From IMG/VR virus record IMGVR_UViG_3300012929_000019, positions 1 to 60,409 of that record: DNA of 60,409 nucleotides. One strand, given 5' to 3'. This DNA comes from a virus. The position numbers and the translations under genes are program-made. Below the pieces are notes generated by a model. The model made no database searches and was not told where the DNA came from. It saw only the letters and a program-made list of their open reading frames with translations. Positions 41,658 to 50,325 of the stretch are shown here, one piece after another. Position 1 is the stretch's first letter, and every line of letters starts with the position of its first letter.

Positions 41658-42331
41658 GCCAAAATAGCGATCTCAACAGGGTCATCAAAAATGCCGAGGC
41701 CCAGGGCTTTCGGTATTTCAAGAGCACGTCCGGGCATCATCAACTGTATGCGCCTAACGGGCACGATATCGTGACGCATAGCGGGACCCCGAGCGATCAC
41801 CGGGGCTTCAACAACTTCATGGCCGATCTACGCAGGGCGGGCTATATGGAACTACACACACTAGGGGACGCGATGCCTCTCATGAAAGAGCCTCCATTGG
41901 AGGAGACGAGGGAGTCAGATAAAAAGACTAAGCTGCCAACAACTGCGCTCATTACTGATTTACTCGCGCGCCATCCCGAGGGCATGGTGTACCGCGATAT
42001 TGCGGCCTACGTGCGTTCAGTAAGGCCTGAGCTCGGAAAAAGCAGCCCGTCTAACGGATTAAATAATTTGAGCAACAGAGGGGTGATCGTATCTGACCAA
42101 GGGCTGTATCGATTAAAAGAAAAAGGGGCATCGACAAAAACAAACGGCGCAACTTCTCACGCTGTTACGTCTCTTCCCGCAGCGGGGGTGCGCACTGGCG
42201 ATGCGTCGGTTGATAAAGATCTAAAGGCGCTCGACAACGCCCTCGCGGCGCTCGCATCGATAGAGTCCGTGGTGCGCAAGAACCGCGAGGTGCTGATCCA
42301 ATTTGCGAAGCTGAAGGCGATGTTGAAATGA
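41654..42331 (+). CDS. HicA-like domain fused to a winged-helix-like domain
   Basis: 225 residues. Residues 5-65 (NRVIKNAEAQGFRYFKSTSG then HHQLYAPNGHDIV and DLRRAGY) resemble the HicA double-stranded-RNA-binding-like fold with the catalytic-type His after SG. Residues 95-150 look like a winged helix (ALITDLLARHPEGMVYRDIA). The C-terminus is a coiled coil. No separate HicB antitoxin is adjacent, so a toxin-antitoxin role is doubtful; a phage RNA-binding regulator is possible. Confidence 0.55.
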   Translation: MSQNSDLNRVIKNAEAQGFRYFKSTSGHHQLYAPNGHDIVTHSGTPSDHRGFNNFMADLRRAGYMELHTLGDAMPLMKEPPLEETRESDKKTKLPTTALITDLLARHPEGMVYRDIAAYVRSVRPELGKSSPSNGLNNLSNRGVIVSDQGLYRLKEKGASTKTNGATSHAVTSLPAAGVRTGDASVDKDLKALDNALAALASIESVVRKNREVLIQFAKLKAMLK

Positions 42332-42513
42332 GAGCGTGCATAGAAGAAGAACACGACTATCAACTGATGCGGACGCATGAAGTCGATAGTCGGGGACGAG
42401 ACATCGTGCGGGTGTTCACGTACCTCGAGTGTCTTATCTGCGGGAAACAGATCGAGGACGATGGGCGTTTTGGTCGCGGGCATCGCGTCGTGTGCGAGGG
42501 GTGTGAATCATGA
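42328..42513 (+). CDS. Zinc-ribbon-like small protein (61 aa)
   Basis: Starts MRACIEEEHDYQLMRTHE and has LECLICGKQIEDD and VVCEGCES, two CxxC pairs that probably bind zinc. ATGA overlaps at both ends. Role unknown. Confidence 0.6.
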   Translation: MRACIEEEHDYQLMRTHEVDSRGRDIVRVFTYLECLICGKQIEDDGRFGRGHRVVCEGCES

Positions 42514-42716
42514 AGAGCCAACGCCGAGTATGGGTGTGCGAGACCTTGAGCAAGCGGGCAGGTCGCTGGGTCGTCGTGTTTGCACATAAAATGCGGGCAC
42601 CGGCATTTGAAGTAATGCGCGCCGGGCGTGCTGATTATCCGAAGGATAAATTTCGCGTCTTGGCGTACACCGATGCAAGGATGGATGATCCGTGTAACAA
42701 CCCGATGTCGAAATGA
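42510..42716 (+). CDS. Hypothetical protein (68 aa)
   Basis: Starts MKSQRRVWVCETLSKRAG after an ATGA overlap. Short alpha/beta sequence with no recognised motif. It ends 4 bases before the metallophosphoesterase start. Confidence 0.55.
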   Translation: MKSQRRVWVCETLSKRAGRWVVVFAHKMRAPAFEVMRAGRADYPKDKFRVLAYTDARMDDPCNNPMSK

Positions 42717-42720
42717 CACT

Positions 42721-43206
42721 ATGGGTAAAGTCTTCGTCATCTCCGACACGCACTTCGGGCACAAGAAGATCATTGAGTTCGAGAAGGCGGCGCGCCCGTT
42801 CGCAACGATCGAGGAGCATGATCGGGAATTGGTCGCGCGCTGGAACGCGACGGTCACGCAGCGCGATACGGTGTGGCATTTGGGCGATGTATTCTTCGGC
42901 AAGGATGGACACCACGTGCTCGCAGCGCTCAACGGCTATAAGAAGCTCGTGCTCGGCAACCATGATCATTATCCGCTCGCCGTGTATCAGCAGTATTTCG
43001 GCAAGATTTTTGGCGCAGCGGAATATCAGCATTGCTTGTTGACGCATGTGCCCGTGCATGAGAGTCAGATGCATCGTTACACGAAAAACATTCATGGGCA
43101 CATGCATAGTAAATCGATCCGTGATCCGCGCTACGTGTGCGTGTCGGCGGAACACACGTGGCTTGCTCCTGTCTTAATGACCGAAGTGTTGGGAGGATTA
43201 CGATGA
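42721..43206 (+). CDS. Calcineurin-like metallophosphoesterase
   Basis: 161 residues. All family motifs are present in order: SDTHFGH (D-x-H), WHLGDVF (GD), LVLGNHDHYP (GNHD), LLTHVPVH and NIHGHMH (GH-x-H). It binds two metals and cleaves phosphoesters; the phage form is often an orphan. The ATG at 42721 is chosen at the motif-bearing MGKVFVISDTH. Confidence 0.88.
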   Translation: MGKVFVISDTHFGHKKIIEFEKAARPFATIEEHDRELVARWNATVTQRDTVWHLGDVFFGKDGHHVLAALNGYKKLVLGNHDHYPLAVYQQYFGKIFGAAEYQHCLLTHVPVHESQMHRYTKNIHGHMHSKSIRDPRYVCVSAEHTWLAPVLMTEVLGGLR

Positions 43207-43439
43207 ATAGCTTCGCTTATTGGGCGTGCGGGTCGTGCGGGCGCGTTGCGACGCTGAGATTTCCTTCGATATACACCCTTGACCGGATCTGCAACTGTGC
43301 ATTTCCTCATCACGTGACGCAGATGAAGCCCTTGAATGACTTAGCCAAGCTGATTGATGAAGACGAACGGCAACGTCACTTTAAACACGAACGTAGAAAA
43401 CACGAGCATCAAGAGATGCTCAAGGATTGGCCCCCATGA
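43203..43439 (+). CDS. Hypothetical protein with CxxC (78 aa)
   Basis: Starts MNSFAYWACGSCGRVATL in an ATGA overlap with the phosphoesterase. CGSC and a later CNCAF could bind zinc; the C-terminal half is charged and helical (DEDERQRHFKHERRKHEHQ). Confidence 0.55.
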   Translation: MNSFAYWACGSCGRVATLRFPSIYTLDRICNCAFPHHVTQMKPLNDLAKLIDEDERQRHFKHERRKHEHQEMLKDWPP

Positions 43440-43927
43440 CCCGAGATCAAGCGATTGAAATCGCGCGCGAGTGCGCGAAGGCAAAGCCTCAGAGCTATTA
43501 CGCGGAGCCCTTCGAGCCGCATGAATGGGTCGTGGATGCGATGATACGGGCCGGTAACACGATGCAAACGATCACGACGGAGCGCGATCGTTTGCAGCGG
43601 GAGAATGATTTTCTGCGCGCGCTCGTGGGCAATTCCGATAAAGCGTGCGTGTATTGCGGCTTGGGGGCTGAGTCCCAAGGCCAATGCGTGTTGGGATTTC
43701 CCGGATGCTCACGCGGCGATGACCAGATGCTCTGCCGGGAAGTCGGGGTCGCGATCGAGCGCGATGAATTAAAGCCCGATGCGGAACGTTATCGCTATTT
43801 GTGCACTGAGCGACTCGGGTGGTTCTCGCGCTGGGCCCCCGTCTACGATCCCGTGAACCCGAAGCGCACGGTGAAGGAATGTCTTGATGCGATACTCGAT
43901 CAATTACGAAAAGGAGAAGCGACATGA
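43436..43927 (+). CDS. Hypothetical protein with coiled coil and Cys cluster (163 aa)
   Basis: ATGA overlap start. A helical part (MQTITTERDRLQRENDFLRAL) precedes CVYCGLGAESQGQC ... FPGC, then ERYRYLCTERLGW. The R-x-x-L-C/R tail with a Trp-rich segment resembles proteins common in phage accessory regions. No function known. Confidence 0.55.
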   Translation: MTRDQAIEIARECAKAKPQSYYAEPFEPHEWVVDAMIRAGNTMQTITTERDRLQRENDFLRALVGNSDKACVYCGLGAESQGQCVLGFPGCSRGDDQMLCREVGVAIERDELKPDAERYRYLCTERLGWFSRWAPVYDPVNPKRTVKECLDAILDQLRKGEAT

Positions 43928-44121
43928 CGATTAGATCGCGAATCACGGAGATCGAATGGCGCAAGCGCTACCGCGCGCACCTGGTGTTGTGCGGGGCGGA
44001 CGATGCGATCGCGGATACCGAGATGGATGTACTGTCTCTGTATGATGGTTACGGCTACGCGTTGTCTGATTGCCCCGAGGAGGCGGCGGAGGATGAGATG
44101 GCGGAATGGAGGGACGAATGA
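43924..44121 (+). CDS. Acidic hypothetical protein (65 aa)
   Basis: Starts MTIRSRITEIEWRKRYRA after an ATGA overlap, with an acidic end (CPEEAAEDEMAEWRDE). It overlaps the next gene by ATGA. No family recognised. Confidence 0.5.
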   Translation: MTIRSRITEIEWRKRYRAHLVLCGADDAIADTEMDVLSLYDGYGYALSDCPEEAAEDEMAEWRDE

Positions 44122-44351
44122 TCACAAAACCCATGCTCGTTGGCGCGGATGCCTCGCGCATGTTGCAATGTTTCCTGTATCTATTGATGCGAGATGAATT
44201 GTCAACGGGTAAGGTTGAGAAGATCATGGATCGGATACGCACGTTGCGCACAAAAAACGAAACTGTACAGTTTAGCGCAACTAGGTTGGCGGAGTATGCG
44301 GCGGAACTGGCTTTTGAGTTGCTCGGTTATGAGACGCCGCCGGGTGAATAG
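44118..44351 (+). CDS. Hypothetical protein (77 aa)
   Basis: Starts MITKPMLVGADASRMLQC; helical throughout. It ends the chain of overlapping small genes; a 47-base gap with a good Shine-Dalgarno follows. No family recognised. Confidence 0.5.
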   Translation: MITKPMLVGADASRMLQCFLYLLMRDELSTGKVEKIMDRIRTLRTKNETVQFSATRLAEYAAELAFELLGYETPPGE

Positions 44352-44398
44352 AGTTTGATCTGAAAAAACGTTTTAAAACCTTTAGGAGAGAATTAAAG

Positions 44399-45205
44399 AT
44401 GGCTAAGAAATCTGAGAATGGCGGCGCTCTGGTCTCGATGAAGGACCTTGAGAAGATGTACGCCCAAGACGCCAAGGCGAGCTTGGAAACCGAGCCCTTG
44501 GGCGGTGCTCCCATCATCCGCACGCGCGGCAAGAAGTTCAAGATCGACGAGCAGGTGCTGAAGGCGCCGCTGCAGGTGGTGGTGCTCGGGAGCTCACTCG
44601 TCAACGCGTGGTATGACCAGGACTACGATCCTGATTCGCCGGGAGCGCCCGCCTGCACCGCGATCGGCGAGGTGGGCAAGGAGAACGAGATGGCGCCGGC
44701 GGACACGGTGCCCGTCAAGCAGCACGCGACGTGCCGCGGATGCCCCAAGGGCCAGTTCGGCACCGCGGACAAGGGCAAGGGCAAGGCGTGCCGCAACGGC
44801 CGGCGCGTGGCGGTGATCGGCCTGAGCGATACGCGCCCTGAGCCCCAGGCGATGCTGCTCAACATCCCGCCCACGGGCCTGAGGAAATTCAGTGCCTACG
44901 TCAAGCAGATCGCGAGCGTGGCGGACCGTCCGCTCCACGGCGTGATCACTAGTTTTGACTTCGACGAGACCCAGGACTGGCCGTGCCCGGTGCCGACGTT
45001 CGTGCGCGTGATCGACGACGTGGCGCTGGCCACCAAGGCGCTCAAGGCGCGCGCCCAGGCGGTGAAGGAGCTCCTCTACGCGCCCATCGATACGAGCTCA
45101 TACGTTGGCCCTGCCGAGGCGAAGAAGGGCAAGGCGAAGCCCTCTGACACGCCTAAGAAGGGCAAGGCGAAGCCCTCTGACACGCCTAAGAAGCGGAAGT
45201 TTTGA
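44399..45205 (+). CDS. Probable ssDNA-binding-type phage protein
   Basis: 268 residues. A central Cys cluster (APACTAIGE, ATCRGCPKGQFG, KGKACRNGRRVAVI) is typical of a phage family found beside DNA polymerase genes and likely to bind ssDNA via a zinc-supported OB-like fold. The C-terminus is a basic linker with two copies of KKGKAKPSDTP. GGAGA lies upstream of the ATG. The SSB role is inference from position and family look, not from a proven motif. Confidence 0.6.
   Translation: MAKKSENGGALVSMKDLEKMYAQDAKASLETEPLGGAPIIRTRGKKFKIDEQVLKAPLQVVVLGSSLVNAWYDQDYDPDSPGAPACTAIGEVGKENEMAPADTVPVKQHATCRGCPKGQFGTADKGKGKACRNGRRVAVIGLSDTRPEPQAMLLNIPPTGLRKFSAYVKQIASVADRPLHGVITSFDFDETQDWPCPVPTFVRVIDDVALATKALKARAQAVKELLYAPIDTSSYVGPAEAKKGKAKPSDTPKKGKAKPSDTPKKRKF
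45122..45187 (+). repeat. Two tandem 33-bp direct repeats in the gene tail
   Basis: Units 45122-45154 and 45155-45187 are identical in sequence and encode KKGKAKPSDTP twice at the C-terminus of the ssDNA-binding-type protein. Such exact copies imply a recent slippage duplication. Confidence 0.85.
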
Positions 45206-45462
45206 CGTTGAAACGCCCACCCGTTCGTGCGGAGTTCTCAGACCTGTCGACTGAGGAGCTGGCGGAAGCCATCATGCCTCACTGGCAGCATCTAACCGTG
45301 ATGCTGCCGTCATTGGGCGAGGTCGAGGTCCACCGGCTGATCTGCTGGGAGCTCGCCAACCGTAGAAACAAGGCGATCTTGAAACGGCTCCACCAGCGCT
45401 GGACGCGCTTAAGGGCCGAGCGCGAGCGCGAGGCGATGCTGAAAGAAGGAGTGGTGCCATGA
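45202..45462 (+). CDS. Hypothetical protein (86 aa)
   Basis: Begins at a TTG in a TTGA overlap with the preceding gene (a TTG two codons later is also possible). The product has LSTEELAEAIMPHWQHL and a basic helical end (RWTRLRAEREREAML). No family recognised. Confidence 0.5.
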   Translation: MTLKRPPVRAEFSDLSTEELAEAIMPHWQHLTVMLPSLGEVEVHRLICWELANRRNKAILKRLHQRWTRLRAEREREAMLKEGVVP

Positions 45463-45475
45463 GAGGAGAGAGACT

Positions 45476-45844
45476 ATGAAGATATGTCTATGCGGTAGCA
45501 CGAGGTTTAAGGAGAATTTTGAGGCTATCAATGAGAAGCTTAGTCAAGCGGGGCACGTGGTGTATTCCGTAGCTTTTTTTGGCCACGCGCGGGCGGAGCC
45601 TCTTAGTTCATGGGAAAAGCAGCGGCTAGATCTCGTGCATCTGGTAAAGATCTTGGACTCTGACGCGATCTTCGTGGTCGGGTCACTAGACGGCCACACT
45701 GCCTATATCGGAGAGTCGACGCGCCGCGAGATCTTCTGGGCGCGGATGCACAGTAAGCATGAGTTCTACCAGGTACGTGGCGATATCGATCAGCTGATAC
45801 GAGAGGGCCGCCATATGGTTGCTAACGTGGAGGAATCATCGTGA
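45476..45844 (+). CDS. Nucleoside 2-deoxyribosyltransferase-like protein
   Basis: 122 residues. MKICLCGSTRFKENFEAINEKL, SAFFGHARAEP-like middle, DLVHLVKILDSDAIFVV and YIGESTRREIFWAR match the nucleoside 2-deoxyribosyltransferase / DUF4406 fold, with the Glu in GEST(R) near the nucleophile position. It may hydrolyse or exchange nucleoside bases, relevant to the nucleotide-metabolism genes downstream. AGAGGAG precedes the ATG. Confidence 0.7.
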   Translation: MKICLCGSTRFKENFEAINEKLSQAGHVVYSVAFFGHARAEPLSSWEKQRLDLVHLVKILDSDAIFVVGSLDGHTAYIGESTRREIFWARMHSKHEFYQVRGDIDQLIREGRHMVANVEESS

Positions 45845-46035
45845 TTAAATCAAAAGTGGAGGACGTGATGACTGAGCGCGGGTGCCACCCGGGCCGTCCA
45901 CAGCTCGTGATGACGCAATACCGCCGCCACATCTTGAGCGCCAAGAAGAGGTACGGCTCGGCGCGCTCGCTCATTCATTACCGCCGATTCATCGAGAGCT
46001 ACCTGTGGGCGAAGCGGCAGGTGCTGGCCAAATGA
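45841..46035 (+). CDS. Basic hypothetical protein (64 aa)
   Basis: GTG start in a GTGA overlap. Product MIKSKVEDVMTERGCHPG and a Tyr/Arg-rich helix (YGSARSLIHYRRFIESYLW). Its TGA overlaps the polymerase ATG (ATGA), so it is coupled to polymerase translation. Confidence 0.5.
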   Translation: MIKSKVEDVMTERGCHPGRPQLVMTQYRRHILSAKKRYGSARSLIHYRRFIESYLWAKRQVLAK

Positions 46036-48821
46036 CTACCAAGTTTGCGATCATCGACCTCGAGACGTTCGCCATCATGCCACGCCCGCAATATCCGCCG
46101 GCGCCAGTGGGACTTGCTTGGTTGGTGGCTGGTAAGAAGGGGTACGAGCCATGCCGCTCGCCGTCGGAGCGTCAACGCTGCGCGAAGATGGTCAAGCAGT
46201 GGTACCGCGAGGGCATGGCACCGGTGTTTCACAACGCGAGCTTTGACCTGGACGTTTTAGAGACCCACCTAGGCGTCATGTGGCCTGCGGCTCATGAGGA
46301 CACGCTGCTGCTCGCGTATCTCTTTGAGCCGCGCGCGCCGACGTTCGCGTTGAAGCCCTTGGCTGAGCGGCTGCTGGGCGAGAGGCCAGACGAGCGCGAC
46401 GCCTTACGAGATTGGATCGTGGCCCACGTCAAGGGCGCGACGATGAAAACGTGGGGCGCCTACATCAGTGAGGCGCCGTTCGAGCTGGTGCGGCCGTATG
46501 CCATCGGCGACGTGGTGCGCACCGCCAAGCTCCATCAATTATTTTTAAGGCAGCTCAAGCTGGAGCCCAAGATGCAGGGCGCCTACGCGCGTGAGAAAAA
46601 GCTGACGCGGGTGCTCGTGAAGATGGAGCGGCGCGGCGTTCCGGTAGCCGTGCGCGCCCTCGCGCGCGACACCAAGCTCTGGCAGGCCCAGATGGGCGCC
46701 CTCGAGGGCCAGCTCTTCAAAGACCTCAAGGTGCCTAAGAAAGAGCGCAATGAGGAATTTGCGTGGTCAGGCGTGAACTTCGCCGAGCGGCTGTTAAAGA
46801 GCGGCATCGTTGACGAGCTGCCTCTCACGTTGAAGGGCAACCCGTCGACGAGCGCAGACAACCTGGGGCCGTTGCTCCCCCCTAAGATCGCGCACCGCTT
46901 GGAGCTCCGCGCGCAGCTGCAGACCTGCATCAGCACGTTCGCGCTCGCGTGGCTCGCGCAGGCCCAGGATGGCGGGCGGTTCTATGCGAGGTACAACCAG
47001 GTGCGCCAAAACAGTAACGGCAACGGCGGCATGGTTGGCACCACCACCGGGCGGTTGTCGCAAAGTCCCAACCTGCAGAACGTAATTCGAAGTGACAAGT
47101 CTGAGGAGGTGCCGCAGCTGCGCCGCTACCTGGTGCCACTCAACGGTTGGTGGTGGCTCAAGAGAGATTTTTGCTTTTCAGATGACACCGAGGTGTTGAC
47201 CGACGACGGCTGGAAGCTATTTAAGGATCTTGATAAGACAGAACGCATAGCTCAATGGCGCGTTGGTGAGGTATCATTTGCGAAACCTTTGGCTTATCAA
47301 ATGGTTCCTTATAAAGGGGACATGATAAACATCATAGGCCAACGCACGACTGATTTACTGGTATCACCAGACCATAAATGTTTACAGGTAAATGAAGATC
47401 GCGGTATTGAGTTCGTAAAAGCGATTGATTATTCTTTGGTCCATACACAGCAGGTACATGCAGGTGCGTTAGACAATGGTTTCCAGATACTTGAGCCAAT
47501 GAAGATACTCGTGGTAGCATTGCAAGCTGACGCTAAGGTGCTTTTCACTCGCGATGGGCGCCCACGAGCTATTTTTTATCTTAAAAAGCAACGCAAGATT
47601 GATCGTTTATTACAGGCTATTAAAAAATTCAAGCTTAAGCACACTGTCACGTACCCGCCTAGCAAACCAGGATTTAGTTGCATCACGTTCATGGTGCCGG
47701 CGCTAGCAGGATTACTCGATTTTATACGAAATGGTGAATCTTCAACGGCTATCAAAAAATTCAATATTGCAGCGTTGTTTGCAACTGATTTATCATCGCG
47801 TCAACGCTTTGTTCGTGAACTTCAATTTTGGGATGGCACGAAAGGTCCTTGTGACGGATGGGCATATACCACGACGGTAAAGCACAATGCTGACGTGATA
47901 CAGGCTGTAGCAGCGGTATCAGATATTCGTTCTACCTGTCATGAAACGTTGCTGCCATCTGGAAAACAATTTTATACCATTGGCCTTACAGATCGCGTCA
48001 ACCGTTCGTGGACCAAGTGCTATCAAAAGCTGTCCGTGCCTTATGATGGGGTCATCTATTGCGTAACTATGCCATGGAGCACGGTGATCGTTAGACGCAA
48101 CGGAAAGGTGATGGTAACTGGGCAATCGCAGCAGGAGTTCCGCATCTTCGCCCACTATGAGGGTGGTGAGCTGCTCGCGCGGTATAAGGCGCAGCCCGAC
48201 ATCGACGTCCACGTGGTTACGGGGCAGATCTTGAAGGAGCGCGCTGGCATCGAGCTCGCGCGTCGTGCGATGAAGGACGTCAACTTTGGGGTGCTCTACG
48301 CGATGGGCCGTGAGAAGATGGCGCGCAAGCTCAACCTAGATGACCTGACGGCGCAGCGCACGCTCGCTGCCTACCATCGCTCGCTGCCAGGGATCAAGCA
48401 GCTGCAGCGCCAGCTCGCCGCGTGCGCCGAGGCAGGTGAGCCCATCTACACGTGGGGCGGGCGCCGGTACTACGTCGAGCCGCCGAAGATGATGAACGTC
48501 AAGCGCCACGGCGTGACGCGGTTGGTCGAGCAGACCTTCGAGTACAAGCTCTTGAACCTGCTGGTGCAGGGCAGCGCGGCCGATGCCACGAAGGAGGCGA
48601 CCGTGCGCTATGATGAGACGGGTTGGAACGAGGACGATAAGGGCCCGCTGTTGTTGCAGGTCCATGACGAGCTCAACACGATGGCACTGGCCGCGCACCG
48701 GCAGGAGGCGATGCGGGTCTTGCGCGAGGCGATGACGTCGATCGAGCTCGACGTGCCGCTGCTGTCGGACGGCAGCGCGTCGCGGGTCTCGTGGAACGAC
48801 GTAAAAGATGTGACGTGGTGA
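46032..48821 (+). CDS. Family A DNA polymerase with 3'-5' exonuclease, interrupted by an intein
   Basis: 929 residues including a 318-residue intein. Exo motifs are complete: DLE (9-11), HNASFD (67-72) and YAIGD (156-160). Polymerase motif A is RDF-SQQEFR (split by the intein after F380), motif B is RRAMKDVNFGVLYAMG and motif C is LLLQVHDELN. Start at 46032 is set by the ATGA overlap and by the exo I motif; a frame extending upstream to 45882 is not needed. It is the replicative polymerase of the phage. Confidence 0.92.
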   Translation: MTTKFAIIDLETFAIMPRPQYPPAPVGLAWLVAGKKGYEPCRSPSERQRCAKMVKQWYREGMAPVFHNASFDLDVLETHLGVMWPAAHEDTLLLAYLFEPRAPTFALKPLAERLLGERPDERDALRDWIVAHVKGATMKTWGAYISEAPFELVRPYAIGDVVRTAKLHQLFLRQLKLEPKMQGAYAREKKLTRVLVKMERRGVPVAVRALARDTKLWQAQMGALEGQLFKDLKVPKKERNEEFAWSGVNFAERLLKSGIVDELPLTLKGNPSTSADNLGPLLPPKIAHRLELRAQLQTCISTFALAWLAQAQDGGRFYARYNQVRQNSNGNGGMVGTTTGRLSQSPNLQNVIRSDKSEEVPQLRRYLVPLNGWWWLKRDFCFSDDTEVLTDDGWKLFKDLDKTERIAQWRVGEVSFAKPLAYQMVPYKGDMINIIGQRTTDLLVSPDHKCLQVNEDRGIEFVKAIDYSLVHTQQVHAGALDNGFQILEPMKILVVALQADAKVLFTRDGRPRAIFYLKKQRKIDRLLQAIKKFKLKHTVTYPPSKPGFSCITFMVPALAGLLDFIRNGESSTAIKKFNIAALFATDLSSRQRFVRELQFWDGTKGPCDGWAYTTTVKHNADVIQAVAAVSDIRSTCHETLLPSGKQFYTIGLTDRVNRSWTKCYQKLSVPYDGVIYCVTMPWSTVIVRRNGKVMVTGQSQQEFRIFAHYEGGELLARYKAQPDIDVHVVTGQILKERAGIELARRAMKDVNFGVLYAMGREKMARKLNLDDLTAQRTLAAYHRSLPGIKQLQRQLAACAEAGEPIYTWGGRRYYVEPPKMMNVKRHGVTRLVEQTFEYKLLNLLVQGSAADATKEATVRYDETGWNEDDKGPLLLQVHDELNTMALAAHRQEAMRVLREAMTSIELDVPLLSDGSASRVSWNDVKDVTW
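47172..48125 (+). other. Intein in polymerase motif A with degenerate LAGLIDADG-like domain
   Basis: 318 residues from Cys1 (CFSDDTEVLTDDGW, block A) to Gln (VRRNGKVMVTGQ) before Ser+1. Block B is LLVSPDHKCLQV. The middle contains PALAGLLDFIRNG and FVRELQFWDGTKG, weak LAGLIDADG-type motifs. The terminal residue is Gln rather than Asn and the penultimate Gly rather than His. The DNA is visibly more AT-rich than the exteins, consistent with recent entry. Confidence 0.88.
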
Positions 48822-48848
48822 TACATAAACAATCTGGAGTAACTAGCG

Positions 48849-49040
48849 ATGGAAGCGAAAGAACTTGAACTTAAGGCGCCCGCGACGCAGCTCGCGTGCC
48901 TGCAGGCGATGACGCAATCTTTGAAGGAGATCGCGTTTTATCTGATGGTGATCAGCTCAGAGGCTACCCTAGAGGAGGTCGACGAGGGCATGGAGGCCCA
49001 GAATCAGATGAATAACGACGAGCGGCTGGCGGCGAATTGA
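48849..49040 (+). CDS. Acidic helical protein (63 aa)
   Basis: Starts MEAKELELKAPATQLACL with GGAG nine bases upstream. Helical, acidic end (LEEVDEGMEAQNQMNNDE). The TGA abuts the nuclease ATG. Role unknown. Confidence 0.55.
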   Translation: MEAKELELKAPATQLACLQAMTQSLKEIAFYLMVISSEATLEEVDEGMEAQNQMNNDERLAAN

Positions 49041-49784
49041 ATGATTAAAAAACTCCCCCAGGCCTGGTCCTACAGCCGGCTCGCGGACTATGATCGCTGT
49101 CCGCAGCTCTTTAAATTTAAGCACATCGAGAAGCGGCCGGAACCATCAAACCCTGCCATGGAGCGCGGCCAGCGCATCCACGGGCTCGCCGAGACCGCGC
49201 TGTTGAAGCCGCGGAGCAAGATCCACCAGGACCTGATGCGCCTGCAGAAAGAGATCGCGCTCCTGCGCAAGCTCAAGGCGGAGCCCGAGGCGCAGCTCAC
49301 GTTCATCGACCAGTTCAAGGGAAAGACCGGGTGGTTCGACAAGGCCGCGTGGTGCCGCATCAAGGTCGACGCGGTGGCGCGCGTGACGTACTCAGAGGCG
49401 CTCGAGGAGATCGCGCCCGCGGAGGTAAAAGAGGGCAAGGGCGGGCAGCTCTCGCGGCTCTCGCCCGGGCGCTGGGTCGTTGATTGGAAAACCGGCCAGT
49501 TTCGGCCGGAACGAAGCCATGACCAGGTCGACCTCTACGCGCTGGGATCATTCTTGGACGACCACGTGGCCGAGTTCGTGATCGTGACGCTCGCGTTTGT
49601 CGACTTCGGGCGCGTGGTCCACGCGTACTACGACAACCCGAAGCGCGTGGCGGCGATGCGCACCAAGTGGCTCAAGCGCATCGGGCCGATGCAGCAGGAC
49701 GTGAAATTCAAGCCGAAGCCCGGCCCGCAATGCGCGTGGTGTTTTTTCTCTAGCAAGAAGGGCGGACCATGCCAGGCAGGATAA
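49041..49784 (+). CDS. Cas4/RecB-like PD-(D/E)XK nuclease
   Basis: 247 residues. WSYSRLADYDRCPQLFKF begins the fold, with RGQRIHGLAE carrying the first His. IKVDAV supplies the Asp, VVDWKTGQ the D/E-x-K, and HDQVDLYAL the Q-x-x-x-Y helix. A C-terminal GPQCAWCFFSSKKGGPC may complete an Fe-S or zinc site. Such exonucleases process DNA ends in phage recombination. It follows the polymerase closely. Confidence 0.82.
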   Translation: MIKKLPQAWSYSRLADYDRCPQLFKFKHIEKRPEPSNPAMERGQRIHGLAETALLKPRSKIHQDLMRLQKEIALLRKLKAEPEAQLTFIDQFKGKTGWFDKAAWCRIKVDAVARVTYSEALEEIAPAEVKEGKGGQLSRLSPGRWVVDWKTGQFRPERSHDQVDLYALGSFLDDHVAEFVIVTLAFVDFGRVVHAYYDNPKRVAAMRTKWLKRIGPMQQDVKFKPKPGPQCAWCFFSSKKGGPCQAG

Positions 49785-49945
49785 GCGGGTTGAGACTGCA
49801 GACGGAGAAGGACGGGTGTTGGTTCGTCGTGGTGGGCCAGGCCCGTGGCCGTAAGGCGCACAGCAGGACCTTTGCGATCGCGAGCTTTAGGCTCACCGGG
49901 CTGATCAAGCGCTACCGGGGGAGGCGGCCGTGCCGCGCCGTGTAA
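49769..49945 (+). CDS. Small basic protein (58 aa)
   Basis: ATG at 49769 inside the nuclease C-terminus; product MPGRISGLRLQTEKDGCW and an Arg-rich end (LIKRYRGRRPCRAV). It overlaps the nuclease by 16 bases and the VRR-NUC gene by 16 bases. Coding is plausible from the fit between neighbours. Confidence 0.5.
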   Translation: MPGRISGLRLQTEKDGCWFVVVGQARGRKAHSRTFAIASFRLTGLIKRYRGRRPCRAV

Positions 49946-50325
49946 AATTTCAACCGCGGGTGCGCGAGGCGGACCTCGAGCGGAGGCACTGCCGCGAGCT
50001 GGAAGGAGAGGGCTGGAAGTGTTGGAAACAAAACGGGCTCGGGCGCGCGGCCCGCCCGGACCGGCTGCTGCTGGGCCCCAATGGCGAGAGCGCGATGATC
50101 GAGTGGAAGCGCCCGGGTGAGGTGCCGACGGCGCTGCAAGCTGGCGAGCTTGATACATTAGAAGCGATGGGGCACCTGGTTGCGTGCTGCGACTCGCTCG
50201 CGAGTGCGCGGGTGTTCGTGGCGAGCCTTCTCTTGCGTCGGGTCGACGGCTGGCGCAAGCGCTGGGGGATTGAGCACCCTCACGCAAAGAAGGCGCTGCC
50301 CTCGTTGAGGGCCTTCCGTGGTTGA
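49930..50325 (+). CDS. VRR-NUC domain nuclease
   Basis: 131 residues from GTG with GGGAGG five bases upstream. HCRELEGEGWKCWK, ARPDRLLLGPNGESAMIEWKRPGE and ELDTLEAMGHLVACCDS match the VRR-NUC fold with Asp and E-x-K. The family includes structure-specific nucleases paired with helicases, and a SNF2 helicase gene follows with an 8-base overlap. Confidence 0.85.
   Translation: MPRRVKFQPRVREADLERRHCRELEGEGWKCWKQNGLGRAARPDRLLLGPNGESAMIEWKRPGEVPTALQAGELDTLEAMGHLVACCDSLASARVFVASLLLRRVDGWRKRWGIEHPHAKKALPSLRAFRG

Noticed and set aside
45882-46031. Upstream extension of the polymerase frame
   Set aside because: It overlaps a separate small gene, has no Shine-Dalgarno, and the exo I motif is placed normally from the ATG at 46032.
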